Shown: positions 47,752 to 57,220, counted from the first letter of the stretch. The stretch: DNA of 64,000 nucleotides from Neptuniibacter victor (GCA_027943745.1 AP025763.1:1-64000); one strand, 5' to 3'. Made by a program: numbers and translations. Notes: generated by a model not told the origin, from the sequence alone.

Positions 47752-48657
47752 CTAAAAAAGACCTGAGTTTTCTACAAAATAGTGGGCCGCTAACCCAATA
47801 AATACTAATAGTCCTGCGTAATGATTATTCAAGAAAGCTTTAAAACATGCGTCGCGATCACGCTCTTTAATCAGTATTTGTTGATAGATAAATAAAAGGC
47901 CTGCAGCCACTAAGCCGAGATAATAAGGCCAATTTAAATTTGCGTGTGTGCCTACCATTGCAAGAGTGATCAGGGTGGTAACTTGAAGAATGCCGATAAT
48001 GGCCTTATCCGCATCGCCAAAAAGTATTGCCGCTGATTTAACACCAATGCGAAGGTCATCATCACGGTCAACCATTGCATACATGGTGTCGTATGCGACG
48101 GTCCAGAGCACCGTAGCAATATAGATTAACCATGTATAGGCCGGCACTGTTTCATTCACCGCAGAGAAAGCCATGGGAATCGACCAAGCAAAGGCAGCGC
48201 CAAGGGCTACTTGAGGTAGGTGCGTATAACGTTTCATAAAAGGGTAGCTTGCCGCTAAAACAAGTCCCCCCGCGGAGAGTAGGATCGTCAGCGGATTGGT
48301 AAAAAGTACCAATATGAAGGCCCCAATCATTAAGCAGGTAAAGAGAATTAAGGCTTCTTTAGCACTGACTAAACCCGCAGGTATCGGTCGAGCTGCGGTC
48401 CGCTTTACGTGACCGTCAATTTTGCGGTCGGCAAAGTCATTAATAATGCAGCCAGCAGAGCGGGTTAGGAATACACCTAAGGTGAAAATTATCAGAATAT
48501 CATATGAGGGTACGCCCTCTGATGCGATCCAAAGGGCCCAGTAGGTTGGCCAGAGTAAGAGATAAGTGCCAATCGGTTTCTCAACTCGCATTAGCTTACC
48601 AAATGCGTTTAATTTTTCAGCCTTGCTAAGTGGCGAGTGTTGCGTATCAGATGACAT
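47752..48657 (-). CDS. ubiA: 4-hydroxybenzoate octaprenyltransferase UbiA
   Basis: UbiA joins the polyprenyl tail to 4-hydroxybenzoate, the second step of ubiquinone synthesis, in the inner membrane. The 301-residue protein has eight to nine membrane helices and the two magnesium/diphosphate-binding motifs NDFADRKID at 73-81 and [13 protein letters not shown]. It lies downstream of ubiC on the same strand, about 40 nt apart, so the two first committed enzymes are co-transcribed. Nothing unusual is seen. Confidence 0.96.
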   Translation of the reverse strand: MSSDTQHSPLSKAEKLNAFGKLMRVEKPIGTYLLLWPTYWALWIASEGVPSYDILIIFTLGVFLTRSAGCIINDFADRKIDGHVKRTAARPIPAGLVSAKEALILFTCLMIGAFILVLFTNPLTILLSAGGLVLAASYPFMKRYTHLPQVALGAAFAWSIPMAFSAVNETVPAYTWLIYIATVLWTVAYDTMYAMVDRDDDLRIGVKSAAILFGDADKAIIGILQVTTLITLAMVGTHANLNWPYYLGLVAAGLLFIYQQILIKERDRDACFKAFLNNHYAGLLVFIGLAAHYFVENSGLF

Positions 48658-48698
48658 ATATTGGATCTACGTTATTTGCTTATAAAACGAAGTTCCTA

Positions 48699-49235
48699 TT
48701 AGTTTACCTTTAGAAGCTGTGGCAGGAAAACCTCAGAGACAAGAAGGGGTTTATCAGATAGATAAAAGACGGACCGTCGTGCCCATACCTGTTGCTTATC
48801 GAGCAAACGTAATTGGCTGACTTGTAATGGATCTCTGCGCATTGTTTTATCGGTAAATAGGAGGCTACCTAAAGAACGATTGCCCAGCATGCGCAGTTGT
48901 CTTTGTGACCCAGTTAAGGTTTTTGCTGGAATGATTGAGCGCGCATAAACCCAAGCTTGGCCATTTCCGATTAATTGGACTTCACGCACGAGAGCAAACT
49001 GTCGATGACACATATTGAGCGCGTTGGCTTCTGATCTTGTAGGTCTGAACCACCCTTGGCGTACGACTTCTACTCGAAAGTCACCGTGACTTAGCTTTAC
49101 TAGCCGTTGCGTTAAAGAGCCACTATCGGTAAGCCATGAACGCCATGCTTTGGGGACCGCTTGTTGGAATGGTCGCCTAAGTGATAACCAGCGAGTATCA
49201 AAGCTCTGTTCGGTTAGGGCTGCTTTTATCGGCAC
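48699..49235 (-). CDS. ubiC: chorismate-pyruvate lyase UbiC
   Basis: UbiC converts chorismate to 4-hydroxybenzoate and pyruvate, the first step of ubiquinone synthesis. The 178-residue protein shows the family motifs SWLTDSGSLTQRLVKLSHGDF, FALVREVQLIGNGQAWVYARSIIP and the catalytic pocket segment GNRSLGSLLFTDKTMRRDPL. Length is as in E. coli (165) within the usual range. It starts the ubiC-ubiA operon and is divergent from a DUF1415 gene. Confidence 0.93.
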   Translation of the reverse strand: MPIKAALTEQSFDTRWLSLRRPFQQAVPKAWRSWLTDSGSLTQRLVKLSHGDFRVEVVRQGWFRPTRSEANALNMCHRQFALVREVQLIGNGQAWVYARSIIPAKTLTGSQRQLRMLGNRSLGSLLFTDKTMRRDPLQVSQLRLLDKQQVWARRSVFYLSDKPLLVSEVFLPQLLKVN

Positions 49236-49351
49236 TATGTCGTCCTAGAAAGTGGTATTTAACAACCAACAGATAAATACTCTGGCTGCTTTTTCAAAAC
49301 TGGCAATATCTTAACATGCATCAGTATCTCCAGCCGAGAGGCTGAGGTAGT

Positions 49352-49936
49352 ATGCGCTGTATGAATAAATATAAATTTGCATTTCCCCCTGAACAAGCGC
49401 CAGTGTTGACTCAGCAGTGGGTTGAAGCTTTGGTTGTTGGTTTAAACTTGTGCCCCTTTGCCGCACCTGAAGTGCGTAATGATACGATTCGGTACGCCGT
49501 ATCGCATAGCGATAGCCTTGATGGTGCGGTGCAAGATTTTTTGTCGGAGCTGCAGAGGATACAAAGCAGTGAAGAAGCGGCCTTATCAACCAGTTTAGTG
49601 AGCTTTACGGAAACGGCAGTGACGTTTGATAGCTTTCTTGATCTGCTGGATAGGTGTCAAGACGCTTTAGAAGAGGCGGGATTAGAAGGTGTGTTTCAAT
49701 TGGCGAGCTTTCATCCGCAATACTGTTTCGCAGGTGTAGCGGTTGATGATATTAGTAATTGGACAAATCGAGCCCCTTTTCCAACAATCCATATTATAAG
49801 GGAAGGGCAGATGAGTCGTGTTTTAGTACATTATAAAACACCCGAAGAGATCCCTGAGCGAAATATGGCGTTGATGGAAAAGCTAGGGCGTGATGGGTTA
49901 ATTGCCCGTTTCCCGCCATTAGCTGAGTATCAATAG
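49352..49936 (+). CDS. DUF1415 family protein
   Basis: The 194-residue protein matches the DUF1415 family: WVEALVVGLNLCPFA near the N-terminus, a GVFQLASFHPQYCFAG core and HIIREGQMSRVLVHYKTPEEIPERNM near the end. It is cytoplasmic and has no signal. The biochemical function is unknown. Start choice is uncertain: ATG at 49352 (4 nt from GAGG) or ATG at 49361 (13 nt). The family has the second Met in some members. It is divergent from ubiC. Confidence 0.82.
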   Translation: MRCMNKYKFAFPPEQAPVLTQQWVEALVVGLNLCPFAAPEVRNDTIRYAVSHSDSLDGAVQDFLSELQRIQSSEEAALSTSLVSFTETAVTFDSFLDLLDRCQDALEEAGLEGVFQLASFHPQYCFAGVAVDDISNWTNRAPFPTIHIIREGQMSRVLVHYKTPEEIPERNMALMEKLGRDGLIARFPPLAEYQ

Positions 49937-50842
49937 CTAAGACTTATTAGCCTTTAAGCGTGCGCTTAAGCGGGGTGCTGCCCATTCTATAAAGTGCCGG
50001 CTTCGTGAAGAGAGCAAGCGAGAATAGGGGTACACTAAGTTGACTGGCGATGGTGTTGTTTCAAATGATTCGAGAACACTTACCAATCGCCCATCACTGA
50101 TCATCTTATCAACTTGGTAACTTAAGAACTGCCCGTAGCCAAGTCCTTGCGCGCATGCATCTAAGGCCGCTTCAATATGATTTGTTTTGAAACTGCCTGA
50201 AACACTAATTTTGTGAACTTTACCGGTTTCTGTAAAAGACCAAGTTGCATGTGATTTAAGTGCGGTTAAACGGATGCACTGATGCTGATAGAGTTCTGTA
50301 GGCGATTGGGGAATGCCTGCCTGCTCAATATACTCAGGGCTGGCACATACTTTATATTGCACGTTACCTATAGGTTTAGCGATTAGGGTTGAATCGGGAA
50401 GAGCCCCGATACGTAGTGCAATGTCCATCCCTTCTTCTATTAGATCAACGACACGATCTAGCAACAATAGCTCCACTTCTGTTTCAGGGAACGCGAGGAG
50501 AAATTCCTGAATCACAGGACCTAGATGTAATCGGCCAAAGGTGATGGGGGCGGTGATGCGAATTTTGCCACTGGGTGTAATTTGCCGCTGGGTTAGCGCG
50601 TTTTCTGCGTCTTCAACCTCCAGTAGTATCTGTCGGCAGCGCTGACAGTAATCTCGACCCTCTTCGGTCAATGTTAAACGTCGCGTTGTTCGATACAGTA
50701 GCTGAACCCCAAGCTCCTTTTCTAAAGCGGCAAGCGCGCGTACTACTGAAGATTGAGAGAGAGATAGTTTCTCAGCTGCACTATTCAAACTACCCGAATC
50801 CACTATTTTGACAAATATCGCCATCGCTTTGAGTTTGTTCAT
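49937..50842 (-). CDS. LysR-family transcriptional regulator
   Basis: The 301-residue protein has a LysR helix-turn-helix (about 3-62: NKLKAMAIFVKIVDSGSLNS and SLSQSSVVRALAALEKELGV) and an effector domain of the AaeR/DhcR-like branch (PSGKIRITAPITFGRLHLGP). It is divergent from a PNPOx/GST pair, and a T-N11-A palindrome lies between the two. It therefore likely regulates that pair and itself. The effector is unknown, perhaps an aromatic or electrophilic compound given the GST neighbour. Confidence 0.88.
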   Translation of the reverse strand: MNKLKAMAIFVKIVDSGSLNSAAEKLSLSQSSVVRALAALEKELGVQLLYRTTRRLTLTEEGRDYCQRCRQILLEVEDAENALTQRQITPSGKIRITAPITFGRLHLGPVIQEFLLAFPETEVELLLLDRVVDLIEEGMDIALRIGALPDSTLIAKPIGNVQYKVCASPEYIEQAGIPQSPTELYQHQCIRLTALKSHATWSFTETGKVHKISVSGSFKTNHIEAALDACAQGLGYGQFLSYQVDKMISDGRLVSVLESFETTPSPVNLVYPYSRLLSSRSRHFIEWAAPRLSARLKANKS

Positions 50843-50852
50843 TGTTATAGAT

Positions 50853-50871
50853 TAATGCGAATAGTGCATTA
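50853..50871. promoter_or_regulatory. LysR-type operator palindrome
   Basis: TAATGC-GAATAGT-GCATTA is a 19-bp perfect palindrome around a 7-bp centre, and contains the LysR T-N11-A signature (ATGC-N7-GCAT). It lies between a LysR gene and the divergent PNPOx gene, about 80 bp from the latter. It is a likely operator. Confidence 0.6.
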
Positions 50872-50950
50872 TTCAAAGTCATCTTTTGGTCTTTGTTGCG
50901 GTTGATGCGTAATACATAATCAAATGACTGATGAATTGTGAGGCAAGGTT

Positions 50951-51529
50951 ATGGCACATCGTTTTAGTGAATTGACGTTCACACCGGCTGTAGAGGCTGC
51001 ACAACGTAAATTTGGAAGTTTTGACAGCATGCAATCGCTACGTCTGCGGTTACCCGATTTTGATCGTCTCAGTGATAAGGAGCGGTATTTTATTGGACAG
51101 CGAGATAGCTTTTATCTAGCCACTATCTCTGAAAGTGGTTGGCCCTATATTCAGCATAGAGGAGGGGAACCTGGTTTTCTCACCGTAATTTCGGAGACAA
51201 GGCTCGCTTTCGCTAACTATGTAGGGAACAGACAATATCAAAGTTTAGGCAATATCTCGTATCAGGAAAATGTCTCCCTTTTTTTAGTGGATTACCCAAA
51301 TAAAAGGCGCTTGAAGTTATTGGGGAAAGCTAAATTCTATCTCTTAACAGACCTTCCTGAGCAGTTACAGGGAGTATTTGGCAAAGATGTGGCTCAAGAG
51401 AAGGTGGAATCAATCGTTCAGATAGATCTGGAAGCATTTGATTGGAACTGCCCACAACATTTAACGCCGCGTTTTAGCGAGCAGGAATGGCTAGATAAAA
51501 TTAATTTAACCGAAGGAAATAAACAATGA
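50951..51529 (+). CDS. pyridoxamine 5'-phosphate oxidase-like flavin protein
   Basis: The 192-residue protein belongs to the PNPOx-like split-barrel superfamily: FIGQRDSFYLATISESGWPYIQHRGGEPGFL is a typical FMN-binding strand set, followed by LAFANYVGNRQYQSLGN and VSLFLVDYPNKRRLKLLGKA. It is not the vitamin B6 enzyme PdxH, whose motifs are absent. These proteins often act as flavin reductases or nitroreductase-like enzymes. The stop overlaps the GST start (ATGA), so the two are translationally coupled. Confidence 0.85.
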   Translation: MAHRFSELTFTPAVEAAQRKFGSFDSMQSLRLRLPDFDRLSDKERYFIGQRDSFYLATISESGWPYIQHRGGEPGFLTVISETRLAFANYVGNRQYQSLGNISYQENVSLFLVDYPNKRRLKLLGKAKFYLLTDLPEQLQGVFGKDVAQEKVESIVQIDLEAFDWNCPQHLTPRFSEQEWLDKINLTEGNKQ

Positions 51530-52119
51530 AACTGTATGACCTCGAGGTATCAGGTAACTGTTACAAAGTGCGCTTATTTGCCGCTTTAGCAGGTATTGAG
51601 TTAGAGCTTATTCCAGTTGATTTTATGGCGGGTGAACATAAGCAAGATCCGGTGATTGCGATGAATCCTTTAGGGCAGTTACCTGTACTTAGCGATGGTG
51701 CTACACAACTGAGGGACTCCCAAGCGATTTTGGTTTATCTGGCTAGGAAATATGCGGATGACTGTTGGTATCCTCAATCACCTGAGCAGCAAGGGGAGAT
51801 CATGCAATGGCTGTCGACTGCCGCTAACGAGATTCAGCATGGGCCGGGTGCTGCACGTTTGGTTGATAAGTTTGGTTTTGAGTTGGATAAGGCTAACGCT
51901 GTTGCCACGGCGAACAGTATTCTACCGATTATCGAAACACAATTATCCCAACATCAATGGCTGGCACTTGATCAACCAACGATCGCTGATTGCGCAGTGA
52001 TGCCTTATATCGGTTTATCTCACGAAGGGGGTGTTTCTCTTGATCGTTATCCAAATATTCAAGCTTGGATAAATCGAATCAAGGCATTACCGGGGTTTAT
52101 CTCTATGCCAGCGCTATAG
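51526..52119 (+). CDS. glutathione S-transferase family protein
   Basis: The 197-residue protein has the N-terminal thioredoxin-like fold (residues 1-80: SGNCYKVRLFAALAGIELELI, then NPLGQLPVLSDGATQLRDSQAILVYLARK) and a C-terminal helical domain with FELDKANA and the TIADCAVMPYI segment. It conjugates or isomerises electrophiles with glutathione; substrate unknown. It overlaps the PNPOx-like gene by 4 nt, and both are likely controlled by the divergent LysR protein. Confidence 0.88.
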   Translation: MKLYDLEVSGNCYKVRLFAALAGIELELIPVDFMAGEHKQDPVIAMNPLGQLPVLSDGATQLRDSQAILVYLARKYADDCWYPQSPEQQGEIMQWLSTAANEIQHGPGAARLVDKFGFELDKANAVATANSILPIIETQLSQHQWLALDQPTIADCAVMPYIGLSHEGGVSLDRYPNIQAWINRIKALPGFISMPAL

Positions 52120-52152
52120 ATAGTAAAAATAAGGGCGATTATGACGGCTTAG

Positions 52153-53652
52153 TTAACAGACCTGATTTCGCCCTTGATGCTTGGCTTTATAAAGCGCTTG
52201 GTCTGCTTGTTCGATGAGCTCGTTTGGATCTAGCTCATCTGAAGGGCTATAACTTGCGATACCTAAACTGACAGTTACGATCGGTGCGGTGGCTGATTTT
52301 TCATGTTTTATCTGCAAGTTTTCAATATTGGCTCTGACCTTTTCCGCGAGTTGCTCTGCGCCCTTGAGGTCGCTTTCGGGCAGTAGTATTGCGAACTCTT
52401 CGCCACCATAACGGCATACACTGTCTTCAGCACGTTGTACTGTGCCTTTTATCGTTTGCGCGACTGTCCTTAAACAGCCATCCCCAGCTAAGTGGCCGTA
52501 ATGATCGTTGAAGGCTTTGAAGTGATCAATATCGAGCATAATGAGGACTAAACTGCGTTTGGAGCGCTGAGCACGTCGCCATTCGGTCTCTATGCTACGT
52601 TCGAACTCTCTTCTGTTGTTTACCTGTGTTAAACCATCAATACGGGCTGAGCGAGCTAACTGGTCTTGTGAGTGTTTCATCTGCATCAAAATTTGAATGC
52701 GAGATTGTAAGACCGCAGGCGCTCTGTTTAATGTCAAAAAATCCGCGGCGCCAGCATTGTAAGCTTCTAGTTCAAGACGATCATCGACCTCTTGGTTGAT
52801 AAATGCGATCGGCAGCGGTAGCTCCTCTTTATTGCTGACGGTTTCACGGCAGAGGGAAAACATCTCATTCCATTGCTGCTCGGTACTTAAGAGCAAGAGG
52901 GCTGGTGGGTCTTCATGAAGTAATGTTTTTAGTTCCCCTAAACTTGAAGGTAAAAGGATATTGTACTCATTTCGTAAGGTTGCAATGACCGGCCAGATCG
53001 TTTCAATACTATGATCACAATAGATTGCGATCGTTTGTCTTAGTGCTCGTGGACAACTTTCTCGGCTAATCTCTTGGGAACTTATTTCTTCACCTTTGAA
53101 AAATGCTTTTAGGTCTGTCGGGCTAGGTAAACCAAGGGAGGTGCGTCCATCGGCACTGCAAATGACGGGGATACGCAGATTGAAATTGCCATGCTCCCAG
53201 CTTTCCTGCCAAGACGTTAGAATATCCTCTTGCGCCTCTTCAATAGTGACCTCTGCAGGAAGGCCAGCTTCGATAAGGCAATCATATATGACGGATACAT
53301 CGGCGATATCTAATCCGTCTACCCAAAGCGCGCGATATAGTAAGCGGCGTAACTCGATTGATTTTTCAAGATCTTGTTCAGCCGCTTGAATGACGCAGAG
53401 GCTAGCAAAGCGGCTATCGCTTCGCTGTTTAGGCAGCGCCACATCAATATTAGGTACTCGACTACGGACAACAAACACCTCACTGGCAAGTTCAGCCTGG
53501 CTCTCAGAGGTTTTGTTATAGATAGCGATTTCTGGAGCGTGCTCAACTAAGCGCCAATCAACCTGCTGCAATAGGCCAAATTGACTCAACTGCTCGTGTA
53601 AGGCGTAGCAGAAAGGGCAGTTCAAATCAGCATAGACGGTGTATTGCAGCAT
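52153..53652 (-). CDS. thioredoxin (DsbA-like) / pseudo-receiver / diguanylate cyclase fusion
   Basis: This 499-residue protein joins three parts. Residues 1-190 look like a DsbA/FrnE-type thioredoxin-fold domain with a CPFC pair (C12, C15) and a cis-Pro-like RIPVI at about 160-164. There is no signal peptide, so it is cytoplasmic. Residues 205-330 look like a receiver but lack the acidic pair and phospho-acceptor (strand ends LLLLSTEQ). Residues 335-499 are a GGDEF domain with intact GGEEF at 416-420 and an RxxD inhibitory site, RAED, at 407-410. An active cyclase tuned by a thiol or disulfide state is the inference. I do not know this architecture from described families. Confidence 0.8.
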   Translation of the reverse strand: MLQYTVYADLNCPFCYALHEQLSQFGLLQQVDWRLVEHAPEIAIYNKTSESQAELASEVFVVRSRVPNIDVALPKQRSDSRFASLCVIQAAEQDLEKSIELRRLLYRALWVDGLDIADVSVIYDCLIEAGLPAEVTIEEAQEDILTSWQESWEHGNFNLRIPVICSADGRTSLGLPSPTDLKAFFKGEEISSQEISRESCPRALRQTIAIYCDHSIETIWPVIATLRNEYNILLPSSLGELKTLLHEDPPALLLLSTEQQWNEMFSLCRETVSNKEELPLPIAFINQEVDDRLELEAYNAGAADFLTLNRAPAVLQSRIQILMQMKHSQDQLARSARIDGLTQVNNRREFERSIETEWRRAQRSKRSLVLIMLDIDHFKAFNDHYGHLAGDGCLRTVAQTIKGTVQRAEDSVCRYGGEEFAILLPESDLKGAEQLAEKVRANIENLQIKHEKSATAPIVTVSLGIASYSPSDELDPNELIEQADQALYKAKHQGRNQVC

Positions 53653-53777
53653 AGAAACCTAAAATCAATGAAGAAGGTATATGTAGTTTAAGTATAGCGG
53701 TATAGAAGTAACGACCCAGTAATAACGTTGGTCATTATGGTATCGACCGATTTCAGCAGAACTTTGATGAAAAAACG

Positions 53778-53805
53778 AAAAAAGCAGCCAAAAGGCTGCT
53801 TTTTT
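53778..53805 (-). terminator. terminator after phoU
   Basis: AAAAAAGCAGCC (53778-53789), AAAA loop, GGCTGCTTTTTT (53794-53805). Read from phoU, the stem is followed by T-runs. It ends the pst-phoU transcript 21 nt after the phoU stop. Confidence 0.93.
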
Positions 53806-53826
53806 AAAACGCTTGTTCTATTTTAT

Positions 53827-54564
53827 TTACTCTTCTTCGGTTTCGCCCGCACCTACCGCGCGTTTTATCTGCTTAAGGCTGCCGTGGCGAACATCTGTTC
53901 CACTAACAAGGTAGATCAAATGTGTTGCCATCGCGCGCGCGTGCTCAGATATACGCTCTAAGCTACGAAGAACCCAGATAACATTCATGACACTCGATAT
54001 TGAGCGTGGATCTTCCATCATAAATGTCGCTAATGAACGCATGGCAGAGCGATACTCTTGATCGACTGATTTATCCATTTTGGCAACACGATAAGCTAAT
54101 TCAGTATCGTTGCGGGCAAAGGCTGTTAATACATCTTTAACCATTTCACGTACTAGGTTTCCAATATGGCGTACCTCTTGGTAGCCACGAGGAGAGTTAC
54201 CCTCTTCAACTAGCTCTATCGCATGACGGCAGATCCGGCTCGCTTCATCACCCATACCTTCTAGGTCGGAAACCGCTTTTGAAACAGCAATGATTAAACG
54301 AAGGTCGCTTGCTGCTGGCTGACGACGAGCAATAATCGTCGTACATTGCTCATCAATAAGCACTTCCATATCGTTCGTTTGCTTGTCTACTTTACGTGAC
54401 TGCTCTGCTAGCTCCGCATCACCGTTTAGCAATGCATCGATGCAGTCATGTACTTGACGTTCTACCACACCACCCATGGTTAATAGTTGGGTACGAATCT
54501 GTTCCAGCTCTTCGTTGAATTGCTGGGAGATATGCGTGGAATAATTTTCGGTTTTTAGTTCCAT
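53827..54564 (-). CDS. phoU: phosphate signalling protein PhoU
   Basis: PhoU links PstSCAB to PhoR and keeps the Pho regulon off when phosphate is plentiful. The 245-residue protein has two helical-bundle repeats (about 15-120 and 125-230), each carrying the metal-binding acidic pattern, such as DLEGMGDEASRICRHAIELV and RSLERISEHARAMATHL. Length is typical. It lies 20 nt downstream of pstB and is last in the operon. Confidence 0.95.
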   Translation of the reverse strand: MELKTENYSTHISQQFNEELEQIRTQLLTMGGVVERQVHDCIDALLNGDAELAEQSRKVDKQTNDMEVLIDEQCTTIIARRQPAASDLRLIIAVSKAVSDLEGMGDEASRICRHAIELVEEGNSPRGYQEVRHIGNLVREMVKDVLTAFARNDTELAYRVAKMDKSVDQEYRSAMRSLATFMMEDPRSISSVMNVIWVLRSLERISEHARAMATHLIYLVSGTDVRHGSLKQIKRAVGAGETEEE

Positions 54565-54584
54565 GTTATGACTCCTTCCCCAAA

Positions 54585-55418
54585 TTAACCGTAACGGCCG
54601 GTGATGTAATCTTCAGTTTGTTTCTTTTCAGGATTAGTGAAGAGTGTATCGGTGACACCGAACTCTATCAGGTCACCCATGTACATGAATGCAGTGTAAT
54701 CAGAAACACGTGCAGCCTGCTGCATGTTATGAGTTACGATCACAATGGTGAAGTCTTTCTTCAGTTCATGGATCAGCTCTTCGATCTTTAATGTAGAAAT
54801 CGGATCAAGTGCCGATGCAGGTTCATCAAGTAGTAATACTTCAGGTTTTACCGCAATGGTACGCGCGATAACCAAACGCTGTTGCTGACCACCAGACATA
54901 CCTAATGCGCTTTCGTGTAGACGATCTTTTACTTCATCCCAAAGTGCTGCTGATTTAAGCGCCCATTCTACCGTTTCATCAATCACACGCTTCTTGGTTA
55001 CGCCTTGGATGCGCAGGCCATACGCAACATTTTCGTAGATTGATTTAGGGAAAGGGTTTGGCTTTTGAAATACCATGCCAACACGGCGGCGTAATTCGGC
55101 AATATCAACGCTACGATCGTAGATGTTTTCTTCATCAAGCAGGATTTTACCTGTGATATGACAATCATCTACTAAGTCGTTCATGCGGTTAAAGCAGCGT
55201 AAAAGTGTAGATTTACCGCAACCAGATGGTCCGATGAACGCGGTTACGCGGTTTTTCGGGATAAGCATATCGATGCCGTGTAGGGCTTCGTTATCGCCAT
55301 AGGATAATTTTAGATCTTTGACCTCAAGAGCAAGTGTTTCTTCCTCAAGGTTTAAAATACGGTTATCACGCTGCATAGAAGAGATATCAATTGCGTGTGT
55401 TTTAGCTTCGCTAGTCAT
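54585..55418 (-). CDS. pstB: phosphate ABC transporter ATP-binding protein PstB
   Basis: PstB powers high-affinity phosphate import and is part of the PhoR signal. The 277-residue protein has Walker [10 protein letters not shown] at 63-71, the LSGGQQQRL-type signature ([20 protein letters not shown]) and Walker [13 protein letters not shown]. An N-terminal extension of about 30 residues precedes the core, as in many relatives. It follows pstA after an 87-nt spacer that holds a long inverted repeat. Confidence 0.97.
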   Translation of the reverse strand: MTSEAKTHAIDISSMQRDNRILNLEEETLALEVKDLKLSYGDNEALHGIDMLIPKNRVTAFIGPSGCGKSTLLRCFNRMNDLVDDCHITGKILLDEENIYDRSVDIAELRRRVGMVFQKPNPFPKSIYENVAYGLRIQGVTKKRVIDETVEWALKSAALWDEVKDRLHESALGMSGGQQQRLVIARTIAVKPEVLLLDEPASALDPISTLKIEELIHELKKDFTIVIVTHNMQQAARVSDYTAFMYMGDLIEFGVTDTLFTNPEKKQTEDYITGRYG

Positions 55419-55450
55419 TGTAGCAACCTTTTAAAAAATTAAGTCCGTCC

Positions 55451-55500
55451 GAGCCTTAACATACGTCACGCAGCTATTCAGGTGACGTATGGGGTAAGGG
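55451..55500 (-). other. long stem-loop between pstA and pstB
   Basis: CATACGTCAC (55460-55469) and GTGACGTATG (55482-55491) are perfect inverse repeats; outer arms GAGCC...TTA and TAAGG...GCTC extend the stem. There is no T-run. As a structured element inside an operon it might limit read-through to pstB or shield the pstA mRNA from exonucleases. Confidence 0.55.
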
Positions 55501-55505
55501 CTCTG

Positions 55506-57194
55506 TTACATTTCAAGCGCTTTGAATTTCTCACGCAGGTGGTTACGAATCTGAATGGCTGATAAGTTCAGCAAAGCGATTACGGCCACCAGCAAAAACG
55601 CTGTTGCGTATACCAGCGGACGAGCCGCCTCAACATTCGGGCTTTGGAAACCCACATCATAGATATGGAAGCCTAGGTGCATGAATTTTTGGTCCAAATG
55701 CAGGAACGGGTAGTTAAAGTCTAACGGTAGACTTGGTGCAAGTTTAACCACACCGACCAACATCAATGGCGCTACCTCTCCGGCTGCACGAGCAATGGCC
55801 AGTATTACACCGGTCATTATTGCAGGGCTAGCCATCGGAATAACGATTTTTATTAATGTTTCAAATTTTGTAGCGCCCAGTGCTAGAGAGCCTTCGCGTA
55901 CCGCACGAGGGATACGAGTTAGACCTTCTTCCGTTGCTACAATAACCACCGGTACTGTTAGTAGTGCCAGTGTAATAGAAGCCCACATCAAACCTGGCGT
56001 ACCAAAGGTCGGTGCAGGTTTTGCTTCTGGGAAAAAGGCATCGTCTATATGTCCACCGAGGAAATAAACGAAGAAGCCAAGGCCAAATACGCCATAAACG
56101 ATCGATGGTACGCCGGCTAAGTTGTTTACTGCAATACGAATAACACGAGTCACAAAACCTTGTTTGGCATATTCGCGAAGGTACACGGCTGCAACAACAC
56201 CAAATGGCGTTACGATTACCGACATGATGATAACCATCATTACGGTACCAAAGATCGCTGGGAATATACCGCCTTCAGTATTTGCCTCACGAGGATCGGT
56301 TGACATGAACTCCCAAACTTTCTGGAAGTAATGCAGTATCTTGCCGCCAATGCCCATATCGTTCGGAAGGAATGCGCGAACGACTGATGCCATCTTGAAT
56401 TCTACAATCTTACCATTGGATATTTCGGCAGTGATGCTGTCGCGGTTAGCAGCCGTATAGAGTGCTAGTAGTTCACCCTGTAGGCTTTCGTAGTCTGCAT
56501 CGAGTTCTGCACGGCGGTTATCAATCTCTTGATAGCGTGATTGGTCGGTTACTTCTTTAAGTTGTAAAGAACGTTCTTTTAAACGTAATCTTTCTAACTC
56601 ATAGTTAATTGAGCCAATTCTGCCCTTTTCAATATCTTCAATCTGATCGCGAATCAACGTTGCACGATCGATTCGTGCTTGGAAGTCGTTCCATACTTCC
56701 ATGTATTCAGCTGATTTTTCGTAGCCATCATAGCTAGAGACTATTTTTCCATCTTCTTTGATGCCGCGAAGGTAACCGTAAAAATTACCCCATTCGCGAC
56801 GCTCAGCAGCGAATAGCATTTCAGGCTTCTGTTCACCTTTCATAAAAGCATCAAGAACCCAGATAAAGTCGGTACCGCCATGATCACGGTTACCAATTTT
56901 AAGCAGCGTACGTTGCATCTCCTCAACGCCTTCAGGAACTTTAACACCACTATCGCGTAACTGATCTGCAGGTACAGACACAACTTGAACACGTTCGCCA
57001 GTGAGACGAATAGTGTTATTGTTTTCGTTGTAATTGCCTTGAACGATATCAGCAGGCCAGAAGTGTCCCAAACCGCGTACGGCGATTAAGGACAAAAGGC
57101 CTACAACCATAATTAGACAGATCGCCACGGCACCGGCATTTAGCCATACCCAAGGTGCGCCGGATTTTGTCCATTCTGTAAAAGACTGTCGCAT
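55506..57194 (-). CDS. pstA: phosphate ABC transporter permease PstA (long form)
   Basis: PstA is one of the two permeases of the phosphate importer. At 562 residues it is about twice the E. coli length. A first membrane helix (about 20-40) is followed by a periplasmic insert (about 45-300) with a long coiled coil (about 170-245, rich in E, R and L). The permease core with the EAA-type loop, EEGLTRIPRAVREGSLALGATK, lies at about 425-446. The long form is known in Pseudomonas and marine relatives. It follows pstC by 26 nt. Confidence 0.94.
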   Translation of the reverse strand: MRQSFTEWTKSGAPWVWLNAGAVAICLIMVVGLLSLIAVRGLGHFWPADIVQGNYNENNNTIRLTGERVQVVSVPADQLRDSGVKVPEGVEEMQRTLLKIGNRDHGGTDFIWVLDAFMKGEQKPEMLFAAERREWGNFYGYLRGIKEDGKIVSSYDGYEKSAEYMEVWNDFQARIDRATLIRDQIEDIEKGRIGSINYELERLRLKERSLQLKEVTDQSRYQEIDNRRAELDADYESLQGELLALYTAANRDSITAEISNGKIVEFKMASVVRAFLPNDMGIGGKILHYFQKVWEFMSTDPREANTEGGIFPAIFGTVMMVIIMSVIVTPFGVVAAVYLREYAKQGFVTRVIRIAVNNLAGVPSIVYGVFGLGFFVYFLGGHIDDAFFPEAKPAPTFGTPGLMWASITLALLTVPVVIVATEEGLTRIPRAVREGSLALGATKFETLIKIVIPMASPAIMTGVILAIARAAGEVAPLMLVGVVKLAPSLPLDFNYPFLHLDQKFMHLGFHIYDVGFQSPNVEAARPLVYATAFLLVAVIALLNLSAIQIRNHLREKFKALEM

Positions 57195-57220
57195 TAGAAT
57201 AATCCTCTATCACGCACGAA

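Noticed and set aside
52131-52175. Inverted repeat AAGGGCGA/TCGCCCTT near the end of the GST and GGDEF genes
   Set aside because: The 29-nt loop is long and the right arm lies in coding sequence of the opposing gene; a terminator function is weakly supported.
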